From assembly GCA_014653975.1 (NCBI GenBank), contig JACWDR010000003.1, forward strand, positions 1 through 64,000: a DNA stretch of 64,000 nt, in the 5' to 3' direction. This document shows, one piece after another, positions 34,390-44,169 of this stretch (position 1 is the stretch's first letter; each line of letters begins with the position of its first letter). Origin of the DNA: Pelagibacterales bacterium SAG-MED20 (GTDB lineage Bacteria; Pseudomonadota; Alphaproteobacteria; Pelagibacterales; Pelagibacteraceae). A model generated the notes under the pieces. It saw only the letters and a program-made list of their open reading frames with translations. It had not been told where the DNA came from and ran no database searches. The position numbers and the translations under genes were made by a program.

Positions 34390-37103
34390 GCAAAGAAAAT
34401 ATTAACTTACCGAAAACAGCTTTTTCAATGAAGGCTAATTTACAAAATAAAGAACCAGAAATTTTAGATTATTGGAAAAAAATTGATCTTTATAAAGAGT
34501 TAAGAAAATTAAACAAAGGTAAAGAAAAGTTTGTTCTCCATGATGGGCCCCCTTATGCAAATGGAAATATTCATATGGGTACTGCACTTAATAAAATTCT
34601 CAAAGATATCATTGTTAAATTTCATCAGATGGATGGCAAAGACTCTGTTTATGTTCCGGGATGGGATTGTCATGGTTTACCAATTGAGTGGAAAATCGAA
34701 GAACAGTATAAAAAAAATAAAAAGAATAAAAATGAAGTGCCAGTAACTGAATTTAGAAAAGAGTGCAGATCTTTTGCAGAAAAATGGATTGAAGTTCATA
34801 AAGAACAATTCAAGAGATTGGGTGTGGTAGGTGATTGGGAGAACTACTATTCCACTATGAGTTTTGATGCTGAAGCTCAGATAGTTAGAGAGCTAGGTAA
34901 ATTTTTAAAAGAAGGAAGTCTTTACAGAGGATTCAAACCTGTTTTGTGGTCAACTGTTGAAAAAACTGCTTTAGCGGATGCCGAGGTTGAGTACCAAGAC
35001 CATAAGTCAGACACGATCTATACTGCATTTTCAGTTCAAAAATCAAATTTAAAAGATCTGGAAGGCACAGAAATTATAATTTGGACTACAACACCCTGGA
35101 CAATACCGGCAAACAAAGCTTTAGCTTATAATGAAGCTTTAGATTATTTAATTATTGAAATTGATCATGGAAATGATTTTAAAAATAAAAAAATAGTAAT
35201 TGCAGAGGCATTATTAGAATCAGTCATCAAAGATTGTGATATTAAACGTTACAAAGAAATAAAAAGATTTAAAGGAAAAGAATTTAAAGATACGATATGC
35301 AAACATCCATTTCTAGATATTGGTTATGAATATGATATTCCAATGTTGGAGGCAAGATTTGTTACTACAGAACAAGGAACTGGAATTGTACACTGCGCAC
35401 CAAGCCATGGTCCTGATGATTTTAATTTATGTTTAAACCATGGAATAAAAGCAATTGAAACAGTTGATAGTGACGGTAAGTATACAAAAAATCTTCCTCA
35501 ATTTGAAGGAATTCATATTTTTAAAGCAAATCCAATTGTTATAGATAAATTAAAAGAACATAAAAAATTATTATTTAATGGAGAGTTGATTCACTCTTAC
35601 CCACACTCATGGAGATCAAAGGCTCCTCTTGTTCATAGAGCTACACCACAATGGTTTATTTCAATGGAAAGCCATGGACTTAGAAAAAAAGCATTAAAAG
35701 CTCTTGATGACACAATATTTTACCCCAATAAAGGAAGAGAAAGAATAAAAGCAATGATTGAAACAAGGCCTGATTGGTGTGTTTCAAGACAAAGAGTTTG
35801 GGGTGTTCCTCTACCTATATTTGTGCATAAGAAAACTAAAGAAATTTTAGTAGATGATGAAGTTAATGAGAATATTGCACTAATTTATGAAAAAGAAGGA
35901 TCAGATTGTTGGTTTTCTGATGACACACAAAGATTTTTAGGAAAAAAATATAATGCAGAAGATTATGATAAAGTAAGTGATATTGTAGAGGTTTGGTTTG
36001 ACAGCGGTTGTACACATTCATTTGTTTTAGAAAAAAGAAAAGACCTTCATTGGCCAGCCTCAATGTATTTAGAAGGGTCAGATCAACATAGGGGATGGTT
36101 CCACTCTTCATTACTAGAGTCTTGTGGAACTAGAGGTCGGGCACCATATGAGTCGATTCTTTCTCATGGCTTTGTAGTGGATGGCAAAGGACTTAAAATG
36201 TCTAAGTCGTTAGGAAACGTAATTGCCCCAGAAGATATACTAAAAAAGTATGGGGCTGATATTTTGAGAATATGGGTAGCGTCATCAAATTATGAAGAAG
36301 ATTTAAGGATTGATTATTCAATCCTGGAACAGCATGCTGACTCATATAGAAAAATTAGAAATACTTTTAGATATTTATTAGGTAATTTAAATGATGAATT
36401 TAAGATAGTTGATATAAAAAAACTAGACATAAATCAATTGCCAGAATTAGAGCAATATATGATTCATAAAATTTACAACTTAAATCAAAATTTTAAAAAT
36501 TACTTTAAAGCATACGATTTTCACAATCTTTATAAGGAGCTTTTAAATTTCTGCACAGTAGATTTATCAGCATTTTATTTTGATATAAGAAAAGACGCTT
36601 TGTATTGTGATTCAAAGCAATCAAAGAAAAGAAAAAGTTGTATTATTGTATTAAATATTATTCTAGAATCGTTACTCAAATGGTTTGCCCCCATACTTTC
36701 ATTTACTACTGAAGAAATATTTACATTGGTCAATAAAGAAAAAAAAAGTATTCACTTGGAAAAATTTATTGAATTACCAAGTTCAATTGAGAATAAAGAA
36801 TTAAACGAAAAATGGATTGAATTAAAAAAAATCAGAGATATTTGTAATATTAGTATTGAAGCTAAAAGAGCAAGTAAAGAAATTGGTTCAAGTCTAGAGG
36901 CAAATTTAATAATTAATTTAAATAAAAAATTATTTAAGATTGTAGAAAATACAGATTTTACAGAATTATGCATTACGTCAGATGCAAAAATTGTAATAAC
37001 AGAGTCAAGTGAAATAAGTGCTATAGCAACAAAAGCTAAAGGGGAGAAGTGCCCAATATGTTGGAAAATTAATAAAGACGGGTGTGAAAGACATCCTATT
37101 TAA
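34386..37103 (+). CDS. ileS: isoleucyl-tRNA synthetase
   Basis: The 905-residue enzyme charges tRNA-Ile. The class I signatures are the HIGH-type HMGT in DGPPYANGNIHMGTAL near residue 55, and KMSKSLGN near residue 603. The editing domain has the usual TTPWTIPANKAL. The C-terminal zinc ribbon looks abbreviated: CPICW near the end, then CERHPI and the stop. That gives three Cys and a His instead of the usual four Cys followed by a few more residues. The start overlaps ribF by four bases. Confidence 0.97.
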   Translation: MSKENINLPKTAFSMKANLQNKEPEILDYWKKIDLYKELRKLNKGKEKFVLHDGPPYANGNIHMGTALNKILKDIIVKFHQMDGKDSVYVPGWDCHGLPIEWKIEEQYKKNKKNKNEVPVTEFRKECRSFAEKWIEVHKEQFKRLGVVGDWENYYSTMSFDAEAQIVRELGKFLKEGSLYRGFKPVLWSTVEKTALADAEVEYQDHKSDTIYTAFSVQKSNLKDLEGTEIIIWTTTPWTIPANKALAYNEALDYLIIEIDHGNDFKNKKIVIAEALLESVIKDCDIKRYKEIKRFKGKEFKDTICKHPFLDIGYEYDIPMLEARFVTTEQGTGIVHCAPSHGPDDFNLCLNHGIKAIETVDSDGKYTKNLPQFEGIHIFKANPIVIDKLKEHKKLLFNGELIHSYPHSWRSKAPLVHRATPQWFISMESHGLRKKALKALDDTIFYPNKGRERIKAMIETRPDWCVSRQRVWGVPLPIFVHKKTKEILVDDEVNENIALIYEKEGSDCWFSDDTQRFLGKKYNAEDYDKVSDIVEVWFDSGCTHSFVLEKRKDLHWPASMYLEGSDQHRGWFHSSLLESCGTRGRAPYESILSHGFVVDGKGLKMSKSLGNVIAPEDILKKYGADILRIWVASSNYEEDLRIDYSILEQHADSYRKIRNTFRYLLGNLNDEFKIVDIKKLDINQLPELEQYMIHKIYNLNQNFKNYFKAYDFHNLYKELLNFCTVDLSAFYFDIRKDALYCDSKQSKKRKSCIIVLNIILESLLKWFAPILSFTTEEIFTLVNKEKKSIHLEKFIELPSSIENKELNEKWIELKKIRDICNISIEAKRASKEIGSSLEANLIINLNKKLFKIVENTDFTELCITSDAKIVITESSEISAIATKAKGEKCPICWKINKDGCERHPI

Positions 37104-37114
37104 ATAAAGATTAA

Positions 37115-37615
37115 ATGTTTAAAATAAACTTTAAAAAAAGCCTATTAAATTTTACAATTATCGCATTTATTTTTTTATTAGATAGAGTTTCTAAAATTTA
37201 TATTCTTAAAGAAGCTGAACTAGAAAATATAGTTGATATTTACATAAATCCTTATTTAAACTTTTATTTAATTTGGAATAAAGGAATTGCATTTGGGATG
37301 TTTTCTTTTAGTGAAAGTTTAATTTATAACATAATTACATTAGCAATTGCGAGTATCATTATCATAGTCTTAATAATGTTATTAAATACAAAGGGTTTTA
37401 GAAGTTATTGTTTTATATTTGTGGCTGGCGGAGCTTTAGGGAATCTTTTTGATAGAATTTATTATTCTGCAGTACCAGACTTTATTGATTTCCACATAAA
37501 TGATTTTCACTGGTTTATTTTTAATGTTGCAGATATATTCATAACATTAGGTATAATATGCCTTATTTTTGATGAAATATTTGTTAATAATAAAAAAAAT
37601 GAAAAGATCATTTAA
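37115..37615 (+). CDS. lspA: lipoprotein signal peptidase (signal peptidase II)
   Basis: LspA cleaves the signal peptides of prolipoproteins in the inner membrane. Four hydrophobic helices and both catalytic Asp motifs are visible: GNLFDRIYY near residue 112 and FNVADIFITLG near residue 137. At 166 residues it is the usual size. A lipoprotein gene starts inside its last codons (37599), so its product may be a substrate made from the same transcript. Confidence 0.95.
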   Translation: MFKINFKKSLLNFTIIAFIFLLDRVSKIYILKEAELENIVDIYINPYLNFYLIWNKGIAFGMFSFSESLIYNIITLAIASIIIIVLIMLLNTKGFRSYCFIFVAGGALGNLFDRIYYSAVPDFIDFHINDFHWFIFNVADIFITLGIICLIFDEIFVNNKKNEKII

Positions 37616-37925
37616 AAATATATTTTATTTAGTTTTAGTTTTAGTTTTTCTTAGTGCTTGCCAAAGTGTAAAAGATGGTTTGACTGGTAAAAAACAAAAC
37701 AATTCAGATGAGTTTTTAGTAGAAAAAAAAAATCCTTTAGTCCTTCCCCCAGAGTATGATCGACTACCAGAACCAAAAAAATCCTCAAATGCAAGCTTAA
37801 ATCAAGAAGATATTAATTTAGAAGGTATTTTAAAAAAGGACTCTTCAACATTAAAAGCTAGTACGAGTAAAACCCTACAAGGCTCTGTGGAAGAAAGTAT
37901 ATTAGAAAAAATTAAAAGCAATTGA
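37599..37925 (+). CDS. small lipoprotein, function unknown
   Basis: The 108-residue product has a signal peptide with lipobox LSAC near residue 20, then a polar, probably unfolded region with PLVLPPEYDRLPEP, as in DUF3035-like alphaproteobacterial lipoproteins. I use the ATG at 37599, which directly precedes the basic and hydrophobic signal; an earlier frame start at 37569 overlaps lspA further. It overlaps lspA by 17 bases, and its TGA shares bases with the pgi ATG. Confidence 0.75.
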   Translation: MKRSFKNIFYLVLVLVFLSACQSVKDGLTGKKQNNSDEFLVEKKNPLVLPPEYDRLPEPKKSSNASLNQEDINLEGILKKDSSTLKASTSKTLQGSVEESILEKIKSN

Positions 37926-39082
37926 TGCTAACCAAAAATATCAATTTTAAGAATTTTAGAATTAAAAAATTTAATAAAAAAATTAAAAGAGATTTAAATG
38001 TTTTGTTACATCAAAATAATGAGGTGCTAAAGTCTTTGGGCACAGAATATAAAAATAACTACAATAAAAAAATTATATCAAAGTTTAAAAAACATACCCC
38101 CATAAGAATTATTGGAATGGGAGGCTCAATATTAGGAGCAGAGGCTATTTATTATTTTTTAAAGAATAAAATTAAAAAAAATTTTTACTTCAACAACAAT
38201 CTTCAACCAAAAGTAAATTATTTTAATATAAAAAAAGAAAGTCTTAATTTAATTGTTTCAAAATCAGGAAATACCCTTGAAACAATATCTAATTGTAACG
38301 TAATTATTAAGAATAAGGATAAAAATATCTTTATTACCGAAAACAGAAAAAGCTATCTACATTTACTCTCTGAAAAACTAAAAGCAGAAGTTGTTCATCA
38401 CAATAATTTTATAGGGGGAAGATATTCAGTTTTATCAGAAGTTGGGATGCTACCAGCAGAACTTATGGGGCTCAAAGTTTCTAAATTTAGACAGCTAAAT
38501 AATTTAATAAAAAATAAAACATTTATCAATTCACTCATAATAAGCGTAAATAATACTCTTTTTTTTTTAAAGCAAAAAAAATTTAATTCCATAATTCTTA
38601 ATTACGATGAGAGTTCAGAAAGTTTATTTAAATGGTATCAACAACTAATTGCAGAAAGTCTAGGAAAAAAAGGCAAAGGTATTTTACCAATTATTTCCAC
38701 TATGCCAAAAGACAATCACAGTGTTATGCAACTTTATTTGGATGGACCAAAAAATAACTTTTTTACATTTTTTAATGTTAAAGCAAAGAAATCAAATCAG
38801 ATTAACAACAGCTCAATTCTTTCTTCATTTAGCTATTTGAAAAATAAAGATTTAGGGAAAATTCTTTTATCTCAGAAATTAGCCACAGAAAAAGTATTTT
38901 TAAAAAGAAATATACCCTTTAGGAGCTTTGAAGTAGTTAATAGAGATGAAAAAACTTTAGGTGAATTATTTTGCTTTTTTATTTTAGAAACTATTTTGCT
39001 CGGAAGATCCTTGAATGTTAATCCTTATGATCAACCATCAGTAGAACTAATTAAAAAAGAAACAAAAAAAATACTTCTTTAA
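37925..39082 (+). CDS. pgi: glucose-6-phosphate isomerase, short form
   Basis: The protein has SIS-type sugar isomerase features: IIGMGGSILGAEAI near residue 60, SKSGNTLETISN near residue 116, and GGRYSVLSEVGMLPA near residue 161. The length of 385 residues is well below the usual 450-550 of glucose-6-phosphate isomerases, so it is a shortened or divergent form. Interconversion of glucose-6-phosphate and fructose-6-phosphate is the family function. The start TGATG is coupled to the upstream lipoprotein gene. Confidence 0.82.
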   Translation: MLTKNINFKNFRIKKFNKKIKRDLNVLLHQNNEVLKSLGTEYKNNYNKKIISKFKKHTPIRIIGMGGSILGAEAIYYFLKNKIKKNFYFNNNLQPKVNYFNIKKESLNLIVSKSGNTLETISNCNVIIKNKDKNIFITENRKSYLHLLSEKLKAEVVHHNNFIGGRYSVLSEVGMLPAELMGLKVSKFRQLNNLIKNKTFINSLIISVNNTLFFLKQKKFNSIILNYDESSESLFKWYQQLIAESLGKKGKGILPIISTMPKDNHSVMQLYLDGPKNNFFTFFNVKAKKSNQINNSSILSSFSYLKNKDLGKILLSQKLATEKVFLKRNIPFRSFEVVNRDEKTLGELFCFFILETILLGRSLNVNPYDQPSVELIKKETKKILL

Positions 39083-39642
39083 AAAAAATTTCCAAAAATT
39101 ATCTTTGAGATACCATATTTTTTTTCCTCAAGAATATTAAATTTTTTTGGAAATTTATCCTTTTTCTTTTTATGTCTATGTATTACTATTATTCCATCTT
39201 TAGTAAGTATCTCAGACTCAATAATACATTTTACCAAAGAAAATAAGTTATTTTCTTTGTATGGTGGGTCCATAAAAATAATATCAAATGATTTTTTTTT
39301 TAAAATTTGAAATCTTAAATTAAAAACATTCTCTTCTATTATTGAGGTAATATCCTGAAAATCCATATTTGATATATTTTTTTTTAAAATTGGTAAGACC
39401 TCCTTATAATTTTCTATAAATGTTATAAATGATGATCCTCTTGATAGGCATTCTAGGCCAAATGACCCAACACCAGAAAATAAATCTAGCACTCTTGAAT
39501 TTTCTATCTTTACACTAAATTTATTGGAGTGCATTATAATATTAAATATTGACTCTTTAGTTAAGTCTTTGAGAGGTCTCGTATTAAGATCTGTAGGTTC
39601 AAGAATTTTTTTACCTTTTGAATTACCAGATATTATTCTCAT
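39079..39642 (-). CDS. rsmD: 16S rRNA (guanine-966-N2)-methyltransferase
   Basis: RsmD methylates G966 of 16S rRNA. It has the SAM loop LDLFSGVGSFGLECLSRG near residue 48 and the catalytic DPPY motif in IIFMDPPYKE near residue 124. The opening MRIISGNSKGKKI is typical. The length is 187 residues. Its start overlaps the purD stop by four bases, and the 3' end overlaps pgi by four. Confidence 0.93.
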   Translation of the reverse strand: MRIISGNSKGKKILEPTDLNTRPLKDLTKESIFNIIMHSNKFSVKIENSRVLDLFSGVGSFGLECLSRGSSFITFIENYKEVLPILKKNISNMDFQDITSIIEENVFNLRFQILKKKSFDIIFMDPPYKENNLFSLVKCIIESEILTKDGIIVIHRHKKKKDKFPKKFNILEEKKYGISKIIFGNFF

Positions 39643-40904
39643 TTCTCTATCACTTTATAACCAATATCTTTCCTATAAAAACCGTTGTCCCAATTTAGAG
39701 AATTAATCATATTTACTACTTTTGTTCTTGCTTCTAGAAAGTTTTGGGACAAACAAACAAAATTTAAAACTCTTCCACCAGTAGCGTAAACTTGTTCTTT
39801 GATAATGGTTGTTCCTGCATGATAGCAATACTCATTTTTATCAAATTTTATTTTATTTAAATTTCTTATTAATACATTTTTTGTAAATTCATCTGGATAA
39901 CCTTTAGAACATAAAACAATGCATAAACTTTTTTCATTGTGCCATTTTATTTCAACTTCATTTAGTTTTTCATTACAGCAAGATAAAAATAATTCTAATA
40001 AGTTTGATTTTAGTTTTGGTAAAATAGTTTGGCATTCTGGATCACCCATTCTAACATTATATTCAATCAAGTAAGGTTCATTATCGACAATCATTAATCC
40101 CGCATATAAAAAACCTTGATAATTTATACCCATCCTTTTAAGCCCTCTAATGGTTGGTTCAATTATTTTTGAAATAATTTTACTGTCTAAATTATCATTG
40201 ATTAATCTTGAAGGTGAATAGGCACCCATACCGCCAGTATTTTTTCCTTTATCACCTTCTAATACTCTTTTATGATCTTGAGCAGTATCAAATCTTTTTA
40301 TTGTTTTACCATCACTAATAATAAAATAACTCATTTCTTCACCTTTAAGAAACTCTTCAATAAGTAAATTTTTAGCTTTACCAAACTTTCCTCCAAAGAT
40401 TTCTTTTATGGCTAATTCAGCTTCTTTACTTTTTTCACAAATATACACTCCTTTTCCTGATGCTAATCCATCTGCTTTTATAACAAGAGGATATTTAGTT
40501 TTTTTTATAAAATTAGTTGCGTCGTTAACATTTTGAAAAATGCCAAATTGTGCTGTGGGAATATTATATTTTTCACAAAGGTTTTTTGTAAAAATTTTAG
40601 AACCTTCAAGCTGTGAAGCAAGTTTATTTGGGCCAAAAACTTTTATATTATTATCTTGTAAAAAGTCTACTATTCCATCTACTAAAGGTTTTTCAGGACC
40701 AACTATAATTAAATCAATGTTATTCGAAATAATGAAATCTTTAAGTTCATTAAAATTATCTAAGTTTAATTTAATATTTTCTGCAATTTTTGCAGTTCCT
40801 GCATTTCCTGGAAAACAATAAATATGATTAACTTTTTGATCGTTGCTAAGTGTGTGACAAATGGCATGTTCCCGACCACCACTTCCTATTATTCCAACTT
40901 TCAT
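39639..40904 (-). CDS. purD: phosphoribosylamine-glycine ligase (GAR synthetase)
   Basis: PurD carries out the second step of purine synthesis, joining glycine to phosphoribosylamine with ATP. The ATP-grasp features are clear: VGIIGSGGREHAICH at the start, VIKADGLASGKGV near residue 142, and YLIEYNVRMGDPECQ near residue 282. It is 421 residues, normal. It is divergent from a DUF2093 gene; in many alphaproteobacteria xseA sits near this pair, but it is not here. Confidence 0.97.
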   Translation of the reverse strand: MKVGIIGSGGREHAICHTLSNDQKVNHIYCFPGNAGTAKIAENIKLNLDNFNELKDFIISNNIDLIIVGPEKPLVDGIVDFLQDNNIKVFGPNKLASQLEGSKIFTKNLCEKYNIPTAQFGIFQNVNDATNFIKKTKYPLVIKADGLASGKGVYICEKSKEAELAIKEIFGGKFGKAKNLLIEEFLKGEEMSYFIISDGKTIKRFDTAQDHKRVLEGDKGKNTGGMGAYSPSRLINDNLDSKIISKIIEPTIRGLKRMGINYQGFLYAGLMIVDNEPYLIEYNVRMGDPECQTILPKLKSNLLELFLSCCNEKLNEVEIKWHNEKSLCIVLCSKGYPDEFTKNVLIRNLNKIKFDKNEYCYHAGTTIIKEQVYATGGRVLNFVCLSQNFLEARTKVVNMINSLNWDNGFYRKDIGYKVIEK

Positions 40905-40925
40905 GTATTAATATATAAACTAAAA

Positions 40926-41114
40926 ATGATTAAAAAATTAGCTAAAATAAAATATTTACCAAACAATTTTAAAATTATTGAAGATGGTGATCATGTAATT
41001 TGTGCAGTATCTGGCAAAAAAATTAAATTAGAAGATCTTAATTATTGGAGTGTTGAGTCACAAGAACCATATTATTCATATAAAGAGGCGGCTATAAAAA
41101 GAGAAAGTAATTAA
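40926..41114 (+). CDS. DUF2093 protein
   Basis: The 62-residue protein matches the alphaproteobacterial DUF2093 family, with GDHVICAVSGKKIKLEDLNYW, in part, and an ending in EPYYSYKEAA. The ATG at 40926 lies 21 bases from the divergent purD start; a longer frame upstream overlaps purD and is not conserved. The function is unknown. Confidence 0.85.
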   Translation: MIKKLAKIKYLPNNFKIIEDGDHVICAVSGKKIKLEDLNYWSVESQEPYYSYKEAAIKRESN

Positions 41115-41123
41115 AAACTAAAT

Positions 41124-41984
41124 TTATTTCCACCTGTTATGCGACCAAATCCATTGGTCTGGATTTTTCAAGATCATTTTTTCAAGTAACAAGTTTAAAT
41201 CTTGAGTGATTGTTTCTATAGATGAATCATTTGAAAATTCTAAAGGTTTATGAATAGTTAATCTAAAATTAACATTTTTAATTCTTTCGATATAAATTGG
41301 GACGACCTTGCATTTAAATTTTTTTACAAATTGAGCTGGAATCGTTGTGGTGAAAGCTTTATGTTGAAAAAAATTAGATTTAATACCTTCAGAAACTCTT
41401 TGATCAATCATTAGTGCAATAGATGTGTTTTCTTTAAAAAAAGAAAGCAGTTTTTTAGTCCCAGAGATTCCTTTTTTAATTTGATTTTTACAAATATATC
41501 TTTTTCTTATTCTTTCCATTATAAAATTTAAAAATTTGTTGTTAAGTGGTCTATAAACAGCTGCTACATTAATGCCAGATTTTTCAATTTGCATAGCCAT
41601 TAATTCAAAATTATTAAAATGCCCTGAAACAAATATTACAGGTTCATTGTTTTGTTTAATTTTATCCAAAATTTCTTGGCCATTAATATCGATGTTATTT
41701 TTTAAATTAGATATTCTAAAATCTTTTATATAAATGTACTCAGCAAGAATTCTCCCATAATTATTCCACATTTTTTTTGAAATTTTTTCTACTTCACTTT
41801 GAGTCAGTTTCGGAAAAGCTTTTAATATATTAGATTTAATCAAATTTTTTGATCTAAAAAGGGGACCCAAAAGAGATACAATTTTTCCAGAAATGTATGA
41901 TGCTAAATTTAAACCTAAAATTTTAAAGATTAAAAACAAAATTAAAATTATTAAAAACTGAATAAAATATTTTATTGATTTCAT
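41124..41984 (-). CDS. lipid A biosynthesis acyltransferase (LpxL/LpxM type)
   Basis: This inner-membrane acyltransferase adds a secondary acyl chain to Kdo-lipid A. It has an N-terminal membrane anchor, the VSGHFNNFELM stretch (an HxxxxE-type catalytic motif) near residue 120, and a conserved IALMIDQRVSEG. At 286 residues it fits. It is the only such gene in the window, in a run with lpxK, waaA and msbA. LpxL versus LpxM cannot be decided here. Confidence 0.9.
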   Translation of the reverse strand: MKSIKYFIQFLIILILFLIFKILGLNLASYISGKIVSLLGPLFRSKNLIKSNILKAFPKLTQSEVEKISKKMWNNYGRILAEYIYIKDFRISNLKNNIDINGQEILDKIKQNNEPVIFVSGHFNNFELMAMQIEKSGINVAAVYRPLNNKFLNFIMERIRKRYICKNQIKKGISGTKKLLSFFKENTSIALMIDQRVSEGIKSNFFQHKAFTTTIPAQFVKKFKCKVVPIYIERIKNVNFRLTIHKPLEFSNDSSIETITQDLNLLLEKMILKNPDQWIWSHNRWK

Positions 41985-42922
41985 ATATTTTGTTGTAAAT
42001 AATTAATTAATTCATCTTCATTAGTTACTTCTAACTCAATTTTTAAAAATTTAATATTATCATTCTCATCAGGATTAATCTTTATATAATCTTTTTCTGT
42101 TGTAATAATTTGTGCATCTAGATTTTTTGCTTGAATTTTTATTTTATCAATATCTTTTTGGGTATAATTGTAATGATCAGGAAAATGAATTTCTTTTATA
42201 ATATTGAATTTTTTTTTTATTAATGTTTGTTTAAAACTTTCAGGGTTTCCAATACCAGAAAAAATCACATATTTTTTAGTAAGATCAAATTCATCAGTAT
42301 TAATAGGATGGTAATTAGTCTCAAAAATTTTAATATCTTTATTATATTTTTTGAGTAATAACTTTAAATTTGAGTTGTCGTTTTCATTTCCGTTAAGAAA
42401 TACCGCATCATATTTTGTAATACTCTCTATTTTTTCCCTTAAAGGACCGGCAGGTATTAATTGTCCATTACCAATCCATTTTTTATTGTTAAAACATACA
42501 AATTTAAGATCATAATTCATCGATCGATCTTGTAACCCATCATCAAAAATAACAACGTCCATATCATCTTTGATTGCTTCGTGTAAAGACAAACTTCTTT
42601 TTTTTTGACAATATAATTTTGTATTTTTATTGAGCAATTCTTGTTCATCAACATGATTACGATAATACTTTTTTATAGTGGCAGTTTTAAATTTTAGTTT
42701 TTTAAGAATCTTATATATTTTTATTACCAGTGGTGTTTTTCCAGTACCTCCAACATAAATGTTTCCAATACAAACTTTTCTAGTTTTTTGATTAAGAGTA
42801 TTTTTTTTTTTAAATTTAAAAAAAAAATTGTTTATAACTAAAGGAAAAGTAAAAGGTAACAAAAGATAAGATAAAATACTGCGTCTTTTATAGTCCCAAA
42901 ATTTAGGTTTATAAAATTTCAT
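41981..42922 (-). CDS. lpxK: tetraacyldisaccharide 4'-kinase
   Basis: LpxK phosphorylates the lipid A precursor at the 4' position at the membrane. The Walker A is seen in IYVGGTGKTPLVI near residue 56 and VIFDDGLQDRSM near residue 129. A GIGNPESF motif and an IHFPDHYNYTQ segment follow. It is 313 residues. ATGA overlap with the acyltransferase gene couples them. Confidence 0.94.
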   Translation of the reverse strand: MKFYKPKFWDYKRRSILSYLLLPFTFPLVINNFFFKFKKKNTLNQKTRKVCIGNIYVGGTGKTPLVIKIYKILKKLKFKTATIKKYYRNHVDEQELLNKNTKLYCQKKRSLSLHEAIKDDMDVVIFDDGLQDRSMNYDLKFVCFNNKKWIGNGQLIPAGPLREKIESITKYDAVFLNGNENDNSNLKLLLKKYNKDIKIFETNYHPINTDEFDLTKKYVIFSGIGNPESFKQTLIKKKFNIIKEIHFPDHYNYTQKDIDKIKIQAKNLDAQIITTEKDYIKINPDENDNIKFLKIELEVTNEDELINYLQQNI

Positions 42923-44169
42923 TATTTATTAATATAAAAATTTATCTCATTTAAAGTGGATATTAAAATCTTATTTCCTAAATTTTTAATTTTAAATTCT
43001 AAATCTTTATATCTATTCTTATTATTAATCATCCTGTCAACAAGGGTAGTTAATTGGTTTTCATTAATTACTTTATTAGAAACATTATTTTTTTTTAAGA
43101 GATCATAAATTTCATCAAAATTCCAAATATTTGGACCATGTAAAATTTTACAACCAAACCTTGCTGCTTCCAAAGGATTTTGACCTCCATGTTTTATCAT
43201 TGAGCCACCCAAAAAAACAGTTTTGCAAGTCTTAAAAAAGGATTTTGTTTGACCAAAAGAATTTACTAAATATATGTCTGTGTCCTTTTTTATTCTATGT
43301 TTTGAGTCATGAAGATGTATATTTAAGTTCAATTCTTTTATTTTTTTGGTAATCTCTTTAGTTCTATTAATGTGTCTTGGAATTATAATTGTTAGTAAGT
43401 TTTGATATTTATCTTTAAGTTTTTTATGAACATTGGCACAAATTTTTTCTTCACCACTATGTGTGCTTGAAGCACACCATATTTTTTTTGATAAAAAAAA
43501 TTTTTTTAAATTATTACTTAAAAGATTAGTATTTTCTTCACTCTCAGTAAATTTTAAATTCCCAATAAATTTAATTTTTTTTGCTCCTAAAAATTTAAGA
43601 TATTTTACAGATTTGTGATCTGATGTAAGACAAAGATCAAATTTTTTTAAAATTTTCTTGGCATTATAAATAAATATTTTCCATCTTTTAAAAGATTTAT
43701 AGGTAATTCTTGCATTAATTAATATCAATGGGGTAGGTCTTTTTTTGATGTTTTCAATCATATTTGGCCAGATTTCTGAGTCTATAAAAAAAGCAACAGA
43801 AGGCCTCCAATAATCTAAAAATTTCTCTGTATGATATTTTGTATCTATTGGAAAAAATTGATGAATTGTTTTGTTTAATTTCAATTTTGATAAAATTTCA
43901 GATGAACTTAGTGTGTTTGTAGTAATTAAAATTTGTTTTATTTTTTTATTCTTTTCTAATTTTTTTATCAATGGAATTATACTTAATACTTCCCCTACGC
44001 TTGCTCCATGAAACCATACTAACTTTCCATTAATTTTTTTTTTAGTGTAAAAACCAAATTTTTCTTTAAATCTAATTGGGTGCTCTTTTTTTTTTAATAG
44101 CCTAATTAGAATAATTAAAGGAGAGAGGATTAAAATTAAATTTAGTAATATTCTATAAATAAGAAACAT
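42922..44169 (-). CDS. waaA: 3-deoxy-D-manno-octulosonic acid transferase (Kdo transferase)
   Basis: WaaA adds Kdo to lipid IVA. After an N-terminal anchor helix it has WFHGASVGEVLSIIPL near residue 53, the family's acceptor-side signature, and GGSMIKHGGQNPLEAARFG near residue 325 in the CMP-Kdo region. It is 415 residues. It overlaps its neighbours by a single base on each side (TAATG type), as part of the lipid A operon. Confidence 0.95.
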   Translation of the reverse strand: MFLIYRILLNLILILSPLIILIRLLKKKEHPIRFKEKFGFYTKKKINGKLVWFHGASVGEVLSIIPLIKKLEKNKKIKQILITTNTLSSSEILSKLKLNKTIHQFFPIDTKYHTEKFLDYWRPSVAFFIDSEIWPNMIENIKKRPTPLILINARITYKSFKRWKIFIYNAKKILKKFDLCLTSDHKSVKYLKFLGAKKIKFIGNLKFTESEENTNLLSNNLKKFFLSKKIWCASSTHSGEEKICANVHKKLKDKYQNLLTIIIPRHINRTKEITKKIKELNLNIHLHDSKHRIKKDTDIYLVNSFGQTKSFFKTCKTVFLGGSMIKHGGQNPLEAARFGCKILHGPNIWNFDEIYDLLKKNNVSNKVINENQLTTLVDRMINNKNRYKDLEFKIKNLGNKILISTLNEINFYINK

